Shown piece by piece: positions 48,901 through 59,912 of a stretch of DNA of 64,000 bases. Numbering within the stretch: position 1 is the stretch's first letter; each line of letters begins with the position of its first letter. Made by a program: the position numbers and the translations under genes. Source of the DNA: Choristoneura fumiferana (lineage: Eukaryota; Arthropoda; Insecta; Lepidoptera; Tortricidae); contig NC_133474.1 of NCBI RefSeq assembly GCF_025370935.1, positions 14,849,581-14,913,580 on the forward strand. Direction: 5' to 3'. Under the pieces are notes generated by a model. The model saw nothing but the letters and a program-made list of their open reading frames with translations. It ran no database searches and was not told where the DNA came from.

Positions 48901-50489
48901 CCTCGACGCATAACCCGTTAAGTGCATTCGTAATGGAATGGACGGGACTCGAACCAATTAACGAGCTGCTCCCTCCCGCTCCCGGTCGCAGTGTCTCGCC
49001 ATGACGTCAACATGAATCATTGAGTAAACTTTAAAATAATGTGGAAACACATTGAATTTCAAAAACAACCGTTTAAATATTGCATGAGAATAGTTATTAT
49101 ACCTACCTATTAGAAAATGTGGCTTAGGACTGAGATAAAATATGATCGTGTGAGTTAAAACATAATGGTTGTACGGTAATACGATTGCATAGTCTCATAA
49201 AAAAATTGTTGTTGTGGACCACGGCTTTATGTAAAGGAGGAACTGAATAGGTGCGAATTACGACAAATTCATGTTAACGACCCATGCGCAGACACAAGAA
49301 ATACTTATACAGCCATGCTTACCAGACGCTGAGTAGCTGTTCTGTTGTCATTAATTAATTTAAATAGTCACGTCCATTAATATTTCAAGAGTTGCTCCTA
49401 GCGAGAGATACATACGAAACAATGTTCGTTTATCTTCGTCTCCTATTGATATGTCACATAAGTGACACGCTGACATTGTGTAGACTTTCTATTATCAGTT
49501 AGTCGTTGGGATGCTTTGTGTCTAGAATAATAATAATAATTATTGTTATGTGCAGAGAACGACGTTGTGATGTGCGGCGTTATGTAAACTGTAACGTTAC
49601 GCCAGTTCATTGTTTGGAGTCGTGGTAACCGTTGTTATAAACCACGTGGATTAAATTGGTTGTTTTAAGTACTAAAAACAATCTTCAGCCAGAAGCGTAG
49701 AGTTCCGGGCGCGGATGCTTTGAGGTCCTACCGTCGTAAGAGGGCGCGTGCGTGCAATCAATAGTCTCCCCGGCGGGACCCGGGAGGGGAGTCAATGTAG
49801 ATGAATGTTATTATGAGCCAGCTAGTATTTTCTGGAACCTTTTCTGGTTATTCATTTGTTTCATAATTCGACCTAGTCACGTAATAAAAAATTTAAAATG
49901 AATGCATGTGTTATTGTATAACAGTACTTTAGAGAGTTTCTAGTGAATTTTTAGTAGTTACATTACATCTAACATCGCGTTAATAATCATATATACGGGA
50001 AAGTAATGATTTCATAATCAGAATCACCAAATAATTAATTCTGCGAACTCCATCTTATCAAATCGCTTTATGACGGTTAATGTGTAGTTATTACGCGAAA
50101 TCGTGTCATTACTTTTAAATGATAGATATAATACTTAAAGTATTTCTAGGAAGGATTCTAAGGTTCGCGGAAATGTGCGAGGGATGGGGAGTGCGAGTCG
50201 TTGTCGCCCCTGCAGAGACAGGCCGGGCGGGGCGCGGGGGCCGCGGCGGCTGCGGCTGCGCGGCTCCGGCCCCAGGGACCCCAACCCCATCCTCCTCCTC
50301 GATAGCCCCTCGAAAGCACGATTAATAAGCACTCATTCAAGCTCCAACACGCGATTGTCGCCATGGCAACGATACGCAGCTCGGTGGTCAATGAGACCAG
50401 CAATCAATGTAACTCACCGTTAGCGGAGCGCGCCGCCGGCGAGGTGGCCTCCTTGCTTCGAGCGTTTTCCTTCTCCTTTCCATTGTTCC
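36944..50489 (-). CDS. 3' end of an unidentified gene (last two coding exons)
   Basis: Two exons are supported by splice signals. Exon at 50418-50489: acceptor TTTTTTACAG before it and donor GTGAGT after it. Last exon 36944-37032: acceptor TTTGTCAACAG before it, stop TGA at 36944-36946. The first ends with one base of a codon and the second begins with two, giving Gly at the junction. Joined, they read NGKEKENARSKEATSPAARS, then ANGDDHPGQKQRKG and FFRNFWKKSRHYSLEHP and stop: a polar, charged stretch followed by a basic, aromatic C-terminal tail. The intron is 13.4 kb. A second frame is also open through both exons (ending KNLDTTL) but looks less protein-like. I do not recognise the family. 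The gene probably continues upstream past 50489, perhaps out of the window. Confidence 0.6.
37033..40490. other. Intron of the unidentified gene, 3' part, with GC-rich islets
   Basis: Mostly AT-rich. GC- and CpG-rich islets stand out at 37720-37870, 38520-38640 and 39890-40010. A G run of 11 or more lies near 39870. The islets may be alternative promoters or exons; none has a clear coding frame. Confidence 0.45.
41207..41256. repeat. Perfect 24-bp hairpin with a 2-base loop
   Basis: Positions 41207-41230 and 41233-41256 are exact inverse complements, separated by TT. The core is ATTTAAATTCTTTTGTA. The loop is too tight for a normal miRNA precursor. Confidence 0.85.
41440..43260. other. Gene-free intronic stretch
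   Basis: An AATAAT tract at about 42233-42256 and a fragment of the CCCACTGCTGGG repeat at 42925-42960 are the only things recognised. Confidence 0.4.
43266..43543 (-). other. Candidate exon or relic frame within the intron
   Basis: On the minus strand a frame is open from after a TAG near 43545 to the stop at 43266. The stretch from KRVQKCVDEFGRRRILSW to SAPSYRDLYDTFPRQSPLQP is GC-richer than its flanks and has ordinary protein composition. No strong acceptor or donor fixes its ends (a weak AG/GTATTT lies at 43272-43278). It could be an alternative exon of the minus-strand gene or a decayed fragment. No family recognised. Confidence 0.25.
44297..44540. repeat. Composite retrotransposon-like repeat with a tRNA-like end
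   Basis: Begins with CGTCCCACTGATTGGCACAG, the block seen at 5221, and ends with a tRNA-like stretch AGCCTAGGCTAGTGGTTTGA and ACCTCTCAAGCAGAGGATCG. From general knowledge such ends are typical of lepidopteran SINEs. Confidence 0.5.
45320..45543. mobile_element. hAT-type MITE, 224 bp, perfect 8-bp target duplication
   Basis: Ends CAGTGGCGTAGCTA and its exact inverse TAGCTACGCCACTG, apart from the neighbouring bases. Flanks GAATCAAA (45312-45319 and 45544-45551) are identical. Arms are rich in GGGCCC-like motifs. No coding region. Confidence 0.92.
46470..47384. mobile_element. TIR element, about 915 bp, with C/G tracts at the arm ends
   Basis: The left arm (46470-46545) and the inverted right arm (47310-47384) match over about 72 bases: AATGGAAAACTTTTATCTA, TGTAGGTTATAGAGCA, TAAATTTTATCCACTCCCCC. 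Each arm ends inward in a run of 8 or more C (or G). The middle has no coding region. Confidence 0.8.
48181..48789. mobile_element. TIR element, about 610 bp (AGGGTTCCGTAGCCA ends)
   Basis: Ends AGGGTTCCGTAGCCA and inverted AGGGTTTCGTAGCCA. Inside are the blocks GGACGGACAGACAGACATGG and GGGTTCCGTTTTGGCC. This pattern is very common in lepidopteran intergenic DNA. It has no intact coding region. Confidence 0.7.
50130..50400. other. GC-rich islet next to the 50418 exon
   Basis: Positions about 50170-50310 are very GC-rich (GGGCGGGGCGCGGGGGCCGC), in an AT-rich surrounding. On the minus strand a possible acceptor, CGGCCTGTCTCTGCAG, ends near 50217 and could start an alternative terminal exon with a frame ending HSPSLAHFREP. 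It could equally be a regulatory CpG-rich patch. Confidence 0.3.
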
Positions 50490-51009
50490 CTGTAAAAAAT
50501 GCACATAGTGAAAGCATCAACTAAAAATCAGAATAATTTGTAAATAGCTACTGTCTTTTGAGACAAAATCGTATCATAACAAAATTAATCAATCTTCCAA
50601 GTCAATAAAAAAGGTCTGTAAACTCATCAAGGCATAATTAATTACTGAGTTGGTCGAGTCAATGGCAACAAATGGAGCTAAGTAAATTAATATCATGTAA
50701 CATGACACTTGTGTAGCATTTGTAGCTCGCTTAGGGACATGCACCTACTCGTAACATTGTGATAATGTATGTAGGTAGAGTACCTAAATTAATATTTTCA
50801 TAGCACGTTGGCAGTTAATATCAATAAGTTAATTAGGCACACAACGTGTTGTTTTTGATTTCCGTTAATTTTAAGGCAACATTTAATAGATCAAATGAAG
50901 TCAATTTCTCCTAGATACTAAAGGCTTAGTTTAAATCTAACCGTTTAAAAAATAATCAAGAATTAAGATAATTATTTATGCGCAGTAAAACAGCGTAATT
51001 TGTAAATTC

Positions 51010-51203
51010 TTTCCACCAATAATGTGCGAGGATGTGTTGCGAGGAATATGTTTTTCATTAACCCATAAAACGCTTCATTTACCTCGCCTCGCTCCGCTCA
51101 GCTGTTTGCACCAGAGATGTGCTGTGCGAGGATGTGTAAATGAAGCATTTCTATTGGTTAATGAAAAACATATTCCTCGCTCGCACATTATTGGTGGAAA
51201 CGC
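51010..51203. mobile_element. MITE, CCACCAATAATGTG family, complete copy
   Basis: Ends TTTCCACCAATAATGTGCGA and its inverse TCGCACATTATTGGTGGAAA. The inner arms include TTTACCTCGCCTCGCTCCGC, seen inverted at 29650-29672. It is the best-preserved of the three copies. Confidence 0.85.
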
Positions 51204-51769
51204 TGTTTAACTAAAATGTTTTAATTCACACATTTTGACCTCAAACAATAACTGTGAAGTTATTTTATTTGGCAAAAAAGTTAATTACCAGATAATTTCT
51301 ATTAATGACCGCAGAGAGTTAAGGGAAATCAGGAGAAACACATTAGATTAGAGCATTTAAGATGTGATCCCCTCTCATCAATGCTACAACAAACTTGTGG
51401 CCCATACAAAGAACAATTTGAGTTCTTACTCATCGCACAATACCTTATACATATACTATATTTAACACGTTTTATTACAGGTAATGATCGATCACTAAAC
51501 GATGATAAAGTTTTACCTAAGAAATGACATTTATCACGTTCATGAATAAGTTGAATAACGATTTCGAAAAACAACATACAGTACACATGTTGATTTCCTC
51601 CCACTCGTCGACACTGACAACGTATCAGTGACTTCCTGCCTTCCTGTTATAGTTTAATTTGTGACGCTCTAGAGTTCTAGAGCGTGCAAGTAGAAGCACA
51701 GTACGCAAGAATCAATAACACCGGAGAAGAAACAAAAGTCGTTGTACATTTTCATCAAACCCGAGTGAA

Positions 51770-51900
51770 ATGTACAGTCACCAGCACCGATATCAGACAC
51801 AACAAAGCGTGCACAAATATCTGATACGACTCTATTTCTAGGACCGGTAGGACATTCAAATATTTTTGCACGCATTTTTGAATGCAGGCAAATTAAATTA
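51770..51900. repeat. GTACAGTCA-type MITE, diverged
   Basis: Begins TGTACAGTCACCAGCACCGA with partly inverted arms around AAATATTTTTGCACGC and GCGTGCACAAATATCTG. Related in its end sequence to 54734 and 57493. Confidence 0.45.
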
Positions 51901-52192
51901 CACATTGTGTATCGAGAAGCCTGTACCTACGTACTTGATATACTATAAGGAATATACAATATACATACTTAAGGAGAAATACCAAATAAATATTTTATTT
52001 CTTAAAACTACTTATTTTTTGTCGCTTCTATAACTATTTCTATATTGGGTACCTATTATAATGTTGAGTGTTAGCATAGAGACTGTTAGTGTTAGAAAGC
52101 TGCAACTTTGCATTGATACCTAATAAAAGTTTAAAAATATTTATTAAGAAAAATGTTAACGAATATTGTTATTGATAATATAAAGTAACGAC

Positions 52193-52445
52193 AGCAGTTT
52201 GCAGGTGGTAGGACCTTGTGCAAGGTCCGCCCGGATTGCTACCACCATCTTGCTTGCATTGTTGTGTTTCGGCGTAGAGAGTAAGACAACCGGTGAAATT
52301 ACTGGCACTTGAGGTATCCCATCTTAGGCCTCTAGGTTGGCAACGCATCTGCAATACCCCTGGTGTTGCAGATGTTTATTGGAGGTGGTGATCTCTTACC
52401 ATAAGGAGACCCACTTGCTCGTTTGCCATCCAGTTGAATATAAAA
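52193..52445. repeat. Non-LTR-like repeat tail, copy 2
   Basis: Shares GGCACTTGAGGTATCCCATC, CACTTGCTCGTTTGCCATCC and an A-rich end with 27660-27960. Confidence 0.65.
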
Positions 52446-52584
52446 AAAACGACGCGCACAAAGTGCTAAATACAATACAATGAAAAAAAAAACTTATTTC
52501 AGTATTTCTTATAGCAGAGTTGAGAGTTGTATATTTCTTATTATGTTCTTATTTTATAAATATAATAAAATATCAAATTTTCAG

Positions 52585-52860
52585 CATTAATCCAGAAAGA
52601 ATTGCACTGGACACTGTGTCGTTTGTATGGAAAATTTGCTGCTCGCTCCAATATGCTCTTAGAGGTAGCCGGAAATATCTGGGAGCCGATAGTGCGGGAT
52701 TCGGTTCGTCGGGGGCTAGGCGAGGTAGGTAAGTTCCCGGGAGAATCCTTTTTGCCGCGGCCCGTCCGACCGGTTCCGAGCGAACGTTCACCCTGCCGTC
52801 GCCCGCTGCCGTGCCGTGCCGATGTCTCGACAGAGACGATAATAATGTGCATGTCTCTAC
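52585..52860. other. GC-rich islet with splice-like signals
   Basis: On the plus strand an acceptor-like AAATTTTCAG ends at 52584 and a donor-like GTAAGT follows at about 52730. Frames are open on both strands, without recognisable domains. It may be a promoter patch or a repeat. Confidence 0.25.
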
Positions 52861-52996
52861 CTATACTGTTCTAATTATTACAAAACTCTTACATTATCAC
52901 CTACACCTACCATGCCATTAAAGTGTAACGCCACAATTGAGTCTCATAAATTGCTGGCGCGAGCCGAGACCATTGCAAAATTGCATTGATACTGTA

Positions 52997-53209
52997 TCAA
53001 TTACCTAGGTACCTACACCTCTTTGCTTCATCAGCCGCTTTCCTTGCAGTATCAATTGATAACGCAGTGGGAATAAATGTCCGATGTGGAGTTGATTGCA
53101 TTGAAATAATCTTGCGAATTGTTTGACGTGGAGGCGGACGCCGCGACCTTGGCAGTGGCGTTGACTCCGGCCTCAAATCCCGACAACCGTCGCGCCATGC
53201 TATCGCCAT
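52997..53209 (-). other. Candidate exon on the minus strand (weak)
   Basis: Two overlapping minus-strand frames begin at neighbouring ATGs, one reading MARRLSGFEAGVNATAKVAA and one reading MAIAWRDGCRDLRPESTPLP. The region is GC-rich at its upstream end (53110-53210). Donor-like AGAGGTGTAGG lies near 53010. It could be a 5' exon of the gene at 36944-50489, but nothing fixes the frame. Confidence 0.2.
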
Positions 53210-54733
53210 ACGTTAACATATGAGTTAGTCTTCTATATCTCTTTAACTCGAACGCGATCGGATTATCGGGTCAATATTTCATAGATTTTATTTATGGAAC
53301 AGACGGAAAGATTGAATTGATTTTAGTAATAGAGTTTAAACACCCCTAAAAGGGAGCAATATACTCCGTGTGGGCGATGGGCGTTTCCCGGCGGACGCGT
53401 TTTGAACTAGTAGTAGCTTAGGTAACGATAATTTTATGTTTGTGTGCAGCCCAATCTATAAGCCATATTTTTTTTATATATTTTTTTATTCGACTGGATG
53501 GCAAACGAGCAAATGGGTCTCCTGATCTATATTATACTGATAATCAATTCCACCACATATCTCTAAAGTTAAAATACGGGCTTAAAAAGCTATACAAAGA
53601 GCTGAAAGCTAGACATTTGACATGCGTGGACTTTGGATGGTGCCTTCTAGATTCAAAAAATTGCAAGTAACGTTGATTAATAATTGAATTTTATACACTT
53701 GTTAAATGTCTTTTTGAAATTCAGTGCAACAAATTGAGTTTGAGCGAGCAATAACTTTGCACCCTATTTAAATACAGGAAAAACTGACACCAACAACACA
53801 TACAGGTATTTACTTTAGTTCCAGTTCAATGAGCCTTATGTAGGTACGCAAGGGCATAAAAGTACATATTTAATACAAACACATCATAAATTTATTATTA
53901 AGTCAAAGGATGGGCAATAAATGTGGCCATAAAGTTATCGTGCTTTATAATTAGAGCTGACGCAACTCTGCAAGTGTGACTTTTTGCGCGGAGGGGCGTT
54001 CAGGCCGTGTGCTACAAAATGTTAGCGAGCTAAAGAGGCGAAAAAATATCTTCTGTTGTATCGCAGTATACCTACCTAGGATTACTAATAATCTTCCCGA
54101 TAAGAACCCCGAACCCACAGATAAAAAGAATATGAAAACTGTCAAATTTCTTACATAAAACATATGAAACTTAAGCTTCTTTCGAGCTTGATTAACTTGT
54201 TTGTGGGGCATTGGACGTTTGGTTACTTTCTACATTTATTAAAGCTACAAATACAATGTATGTAGGTACAGTGAAAAATAATTAAGTTTCATGAACATTC
54301 CTAAACATTACTACTGCTGGTCGTTTGCTAGAAAAAATAATCTAGATGTAGGTGGTCGTTAAATCTGGTTTTGACAGTTTCATACAATAGGTATGTAAAC
54401 TGAGCTTAAAACTAACGATTTTTTTATAGCCATTACAACAGTTAGGTCTTATTAAGTGCTCAAAGTGGAAAAACATGCCTCTTTCTTCATATAGCTGTGT
54501 TTAGAACCATTTTGCGGCTTCACAGCCAAATGTACACGCGTATAAAAATAATAATATACTTAGTATGAAATTTATGAACACTTGACTTGATAGGTACCTT
54601 TATACATAGAGCTTTAGAATATAACAATAGAAGACCATTTTGAAAACTGCTGACCATGTTAAATCCGTTAATATGATTAACAATAATCATACTTACAAAC
54701 ACACTCGAACTTCACCTCTTAAGTAAATCGCGT

Positions 54734-54874
54734 GTACAGTCAACATCAAAAGTAGCATGGTTACTTTTGTACTTTGTCGTTTTACAGCCACGTACTTAGC
54801 GCCATACAAGATTTACAAATGTGTTAATGTGACAGAGTAACAAAGTAACCAGCTACTTTGAATGCTGACCGTAC
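54734..54874. mobile_element. Palindromic MITE, GTACAGTCA family
   Basis: Ends GTACAGTCAACATCAAAAGT and inverted GTACGGTCAGCATTCAAAGT, followed by AGC in both arms. No coding region. Confidence 0.7.
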
Positions 54875-55139
54875 CTACCTACTATCTCCATATTATCGAT
54901 GGCAAAAATAAGAGTCATCGTGACCAAACCGCCGCTTAAACGAGCTTTTTACACCCGTTTTAATATTTTGTATGGATATTTTTGAACGTCACCTCCGCTC
55001 TGATCTTATGCTTACTTGTACCGTAAGACCAGAATAAAAAAAACCGATTCCGAACATCTCTAACAACTTTACCGACTAGTGATCCAGTCATTTAAGGAAT
55101 GAGAAGGGGTCAAGCTTGGAATGAGAGTATAATTAATTG

Positions 55140-55272
55140 TGTTGCGCAAAATTCAAATCGGTGTCCACCCAGTTTTAAGAGTCTACGGTGCCGCAGAAGA
55201 CAGACATACACAGACATCTCACATAGCGGTCAAACTTATAACACCCCTCTTTTTGCGTCGGGTGTTAAAAAT
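55140..55272. repeat. Interspersed repeat, GCGGTCAAACTTATAACACC family, copy 2
   Basis: Ends ATAGCGGTCAAACTTATAAC, CCCCTCTTTTTGCGTCGG, as at 18790-18830. Confidence 0.65.
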
Positions 55273-55951
55273 AGTAGATAGGTACTACATTTCTTGTAAG
55301 TATGAGAACCCGCATAATTTTTGATTAAATTTTATTTTATTGTTCGTTGTTGTAGTGGAAAATAAATACACATTAACTATATTGCGTTAATTTCATTTCA
55401 TTTGTCTATTACTGTTCTCGAGATACAGCTCTGTGACAGCCAGACAGACTGAAAGCGAAGTGACTGTAATGGGTTCTACTGTTTGTCACCCTTCGGATAC
55501 GGAACTTTAAAAACTAGCTCAATAATTGGGTAGGAATAGAGCCTTCTTTCTTTTCTACACCAACATTCCCATAACACGCGTATACGTAGACGTAGTAACT
55601 AGACTGTGGACGTAGGAAATGGTGAGAGTAATATTTGTTTGTTATTATGTAGACTTATTTTTTAGTTGCAACACTGTAGTTGACCCGCACAGAGGAAGTT
55701 TTGCCCATAATTAAACATAACTCTGTTTTCCTTTACGTTAGGTATATTATTTTTAGGTTGACCACTAGATTTATGCATAAATTGCTATCTGCAACCAAAA
55801 AGAGCGTTATATGACAAAAACAAGATCGTATTGTGTTATAGCCGGGATTTACGTACAGATTGTAGTACATATCTAAACTGTTAATTTGTTTACGCGCATT
55901 ATACCTAATACGTAGGTAGCGTAACGAGTGTATGAACTGAACAAAGCTTAC

Positions 55952-56011
55952 CTGCAGCTGCCATATCACTTGGATGGTGTGAATACAGGCCCACTGCAGC
56001 GCCTCGACCAT
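55952..56011 (-). other. Candidate 5' coding exon on the minus strand (weak)
   Basis: ATG at 56009-56011 opens a 20-codon frame (MVEALQWACIHTIQ...) that runs to a consensus donor, CAG followed by GTAAGC. It is in phase 0, which would join the less likely frame of the exon at 50418-50489, so it conflicts with the preferred model of that gene. Confidence 0.2.
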
Positions 56012-57492
56012 ATTAGGTTACTACGAGGTTGTACTCGTACTCATGCTCGTGACACGAGTGGATACGGCGGCTAGGATTGGATTACTACATTTAAAAATGC
56101 ATAACCCTGATTTACACCTTAGGTTATTTGTAGCAAAAATTGCGGGTTTTATCGAAAAAGCCTAGTTGCAACAAGGAGCAGTTTTATATTGTATGGTCTG
56201 TTTAATGACTGCCAAACTTGGCATTTACCGCAGGTTACATACTTATTTGTCATACCCAAACCGCAGCTTGGCTTGGTAACGTCGCGTACAGAACGCTAGC
56301 TAGAGCTTGTATTTAGTGGCCCGCCAGCCCCCCACGTATCGTTAGCTTATAGCTACTTAACGTTAGAACGTATGAAGGTAAAAAGCAAAATGTGCACACA
56401 AAGCTGGCAGAGATCAAGATAACGGGGCAGGGCAGGTGTTCAACATATACGCTGAAGTAGTTTATTCAGATGACTACGCAGATGCACATGTTTTAAGTCG
56501 ATACGATACATGCTAATTTGTTTAAATAGTTTAATATCGTATTTCTAACTGCGTCGTTGCAGAACGATGTCAACTTCACAGCATTGATAAAACACGAAAG
56601 ATACTGAGTTTTTACTTATGATTATGAAATAGCCGCCGTGACAGTTCAAAATGGCCATGAAATATAAATAAGGCCATTTTACCAATAAAAACCCTGCTCC
56701 AGACCAAAAAATCAAGCACTTAGGTATCCATGTGAATAAGTCGTCGAAGGAATAGAACGCAAAAATACAAAAACATTAAGATATTCTGCTTTATTTCAGC
56801 TGAATATCTTATTTGCTCACTTGGCACAAAACTGTTATTTAAACAACTGTACATTGTGACCATATGGTCCGCATCGCGGATGGTTGGCGGCACATTCGAG
56901 TCTATAAAAGGTTTATGATGTTTCTTTAGGACACTTGTTTTAAACATCCATATTGAAACTTATTTTTAATATCGCCGTAGGTATGTACGAGAATATAGAC
57001 ATATTTCTCGTCGTTACCTTTCATAGCTTAAATTAAATATTGTATTGTATCATTTTAAAAGTTGGGTAGGTACCTACCACGTCCTGTATTTTGTGTACTG
57101 GGGCCAACTGCATAGGTAATGCTGATACTCGTGATATTTTTTATTACTTAGTCTTATCATATCATCGTACCTAAAATATCTCCTTCCACTATTAAAATGA
57201 GTCGCAGTGGGTCCACATTTTGTATCATTTTAGCATATTTATACTTGTTGCTTAGCACTGACGTGTACGTACCATGATCGTTATTGTTTGGACGCTTTTT
57301 CTTAAATTATATACCTACAGCGAGTTGCACGATCGCATTATCATGTCCAAACTACCGATCGTTATACTCATCGGTGCTATGGCGACGGAAATACGATAGG
57401 TTCGCTAAAATTACACAATGTGGATCCACCCTGGCAATTTTTTTTAAAGGTGTGCCTTATTGCGAGGTAAGTACACAAAAGAGGTCATTTTA

Positions 57493-57636
57493 GTACAGTC
57501 AGCAGCAGAGGTGGATGAGCGGTTACGGTTCTCGAAATTATCTATTTACACACACAGACTGTACTGCCAAGGTGATAAGAGAGTGTTTAGATCATTTTGA
57601 ACACAACTGCTCATCTACTTCTGCTGCTGACTGTGC
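57493..57636. mobile_element. Palindromic MITE, GTACAGTCAGCAGCAGA family
   Basis: Left ACAGTCAGCAGCAGAGGTGG and inverted right ACAGTCAGCAGCAGAAGTAG are close matches, with inner GATGAGCGGTT and AACTGCTCATC. No coding region. Confidence 0.8.
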
Positions 57637-59547
57637 GTATCGATCAAAAGAAAATACCAATCAAGGATTTATTGATTAATATAACTAAACTAATGATTTA
57701 TCCGGTGCATTATTATTAATACATCTAATTACTGATAGATAAATGTATGTGTTTTGAGGATCTTTAAAAAAAAGGTGTTTTAAAAGTACACTGTCGTCCA
57801 AGCCGGACGTAGGCAGACATAGATACCGTCGGCGACGGATGTATCACCATTTGCATGCATGTCGCGGCCCGTTCACAATGAACTGACGCGAATGACAATG
57901 CCACAAGGAAACCAAATAAAAAAAATCAAAAAGGCTCCAAACACGTTTCGAACAAAGATGTAGGTACAGGTCCCGGCGAAAATCATCGCTATTTGATAGC
58001 CTCTAACCTGAGATCATTCATTTGGAAGCAATTCGTTCGAATGACTGTCCGAACCAAAAGCACAGAATAAGTAATACTTAGTACAAGTCCAAAAGGCTCG
58101 CGGAACCGAAAGGGTAGGTGCTTAACGTTCTACAAAATAGAAATCTTTTAAATACTAGAGATAAAAAGGGCCAAATGTGTGTTCTCTACAGACGATTCTG
58201 CAATGTAAGTATATTATTTCCTTTTTCCTTGCACCTAGAGCGCCTCCCCGCTCCTTTAATCGACAACAAAATGTTGCCGGTCAAGATAACGATGATTAAG
58301 ATGTAAAGTTCGTTGATTGTACACGTTATCAATACTGATACCATGATAGCAGATACAAGATTACGTTATCAGCGCGGTATCGATATAAACTACAGCGATG
58401 AAATGAAGCGAACGCGCCTGCATTATGTATGACTTTCTAATAATGCCAATGATTAAGTGTAATGTTGCAAATCGCAAGTTTATCGCAGGTCGTAAATGCA
58501 AACAAGTGGAAAATTCAAAATAGCTCGTGGAGAGTTACAACGTTCAAAATACCTTCGAAAGAAACTTTCTAAATATAGTTCAGCGTAACTGGCAACGTTC
58601 CGAAGAATTTTCGCTGCAGCTGTAAATATGGAAGGTGGACGACCAAAAATATGTGTTTTTTATCGCCTTTTCTTCTCCATTGTTCTTTCAAATTCTCGAA
58701 AGAAAAAGGGTTCCTCTTGCTTCGAGCATTTATAAAGTTTTTGCAACATAAATAGTGGAAGTAGGCTTTGTCGGAGCCGTGTAAGAGATCTTCGCAACGA
58801 AACTCAAGAACGTGAACGTTTATATTATTTTCTCTTGACTGACACGTAGGATAAATACTAAACGGCCGGTCTTATGTAGGGCGCAGCGCTGACGGGCGCC
58901 GCTCTTGGCCTGCTGGCCTGACCGGTTGCCATCGTTGGCTGCGACCGGTTCTACCAGACCATTCATTACACAGCATAGTTCAGACAGATACTTTCTAACG
59001 TTTCAATATTTGCGTTCGATTGGAGCTCCGGGTGATCGAGATTCCCATCAAAGTATACGATGTTATAAATTTCTCCCAAATAACGCATTATTTCTCTGGA
59101 ATTTTAAAGCAATTCGATTCTTTGAATTTGGGATTCGCGAAAAACTTGAGAAAATATGATATTGGGTTGGGTGTGTACATTTTGTATATTAAGCAAAATA
59201 AAATCACAAGTTCGAACTTCAAGCCAAAAACGAGCGATCTATTATCTATGCCAGTGTTGCCATTCAGGGAAAAAGAAATCTATTCATTATCCTGCATTGC
59301 ATGCAGTCTGTAAAGCTCTACCCATTCATTGCCGCGCGCCAGATGACGCTGGGCTTAGTCATGAAATTTGGTATGTAGATACTCGTAGCTGGATGTCTAA
59401 AAATAATACTAGGCTACTTTTATTCCAATATTCTATAGTTGTTCTTAATACAACATCTCAATATAAATTTTGGGATTTCCCACAGGAATTTTGTAAAATC
59501 CCGGAATTTCAATTGTAACTACCAGATCGAATAGTGTACGCGTGCGA

Positions 59548-59566
59548 AGCCGCGGGTAAACTCTAG
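59548..59566 (+). repeat. Helitron-like 3' end fragment
   Basis: GCCGCGGGTAAACTCTAG before TT resembles the end of the Helitron at 22081-22288. Confidence 0.4.
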
Positions 59567-59689
59567 TTATTTAAAATAGGAAAAGATAGCGCTAGTATGG
59601 CGTAGGTGGCGAATCACTAACCAACTTAGAAAAGATAGTACTAGTATAACGTAGGTAGGTGAAAAACCAATGACTAACTTAGAAAACTT

Positions 59690-59912
59690 GAAAACCCTCG
59701 ACATTTTTATTTCAAGGTTCAATACTAGTATATCAAAAACGGGCAAATCGGTTTTTTTATCAAACATACCTAAGAAACACCGCAAGGAAACTCGCTTTCG
59801 CTTCAAAACGCATCGAAATTGGTCCATCCGTTTGAGAACTACGATGCCACGGACAAACATTGGCGTCAAACTCATAGAACCCCTCTTTTTGCGTCAGAGG
59901 TTAAAAATACAA
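59690..59912. repeat. Interspersed repeat, GCGGTCAAACTTATAACACC family, copy 3
   Basis: AAAAACGGGCAAATCGGTTT, then CCATCCGTTTGAGAACTACG and ATGCCACGGACAAACA, ending CCCCTCTTTTTGCGTCAG. It has the same block order as 18640-18835. Confidence 0.65.

Noticed and set aside
48930..49005. tRNA gene on the minus strand
   Set aside because: Only a T-arm-like GGTTCGAGTCCCGTCC is present; the rest of the cloverleaf is missing.
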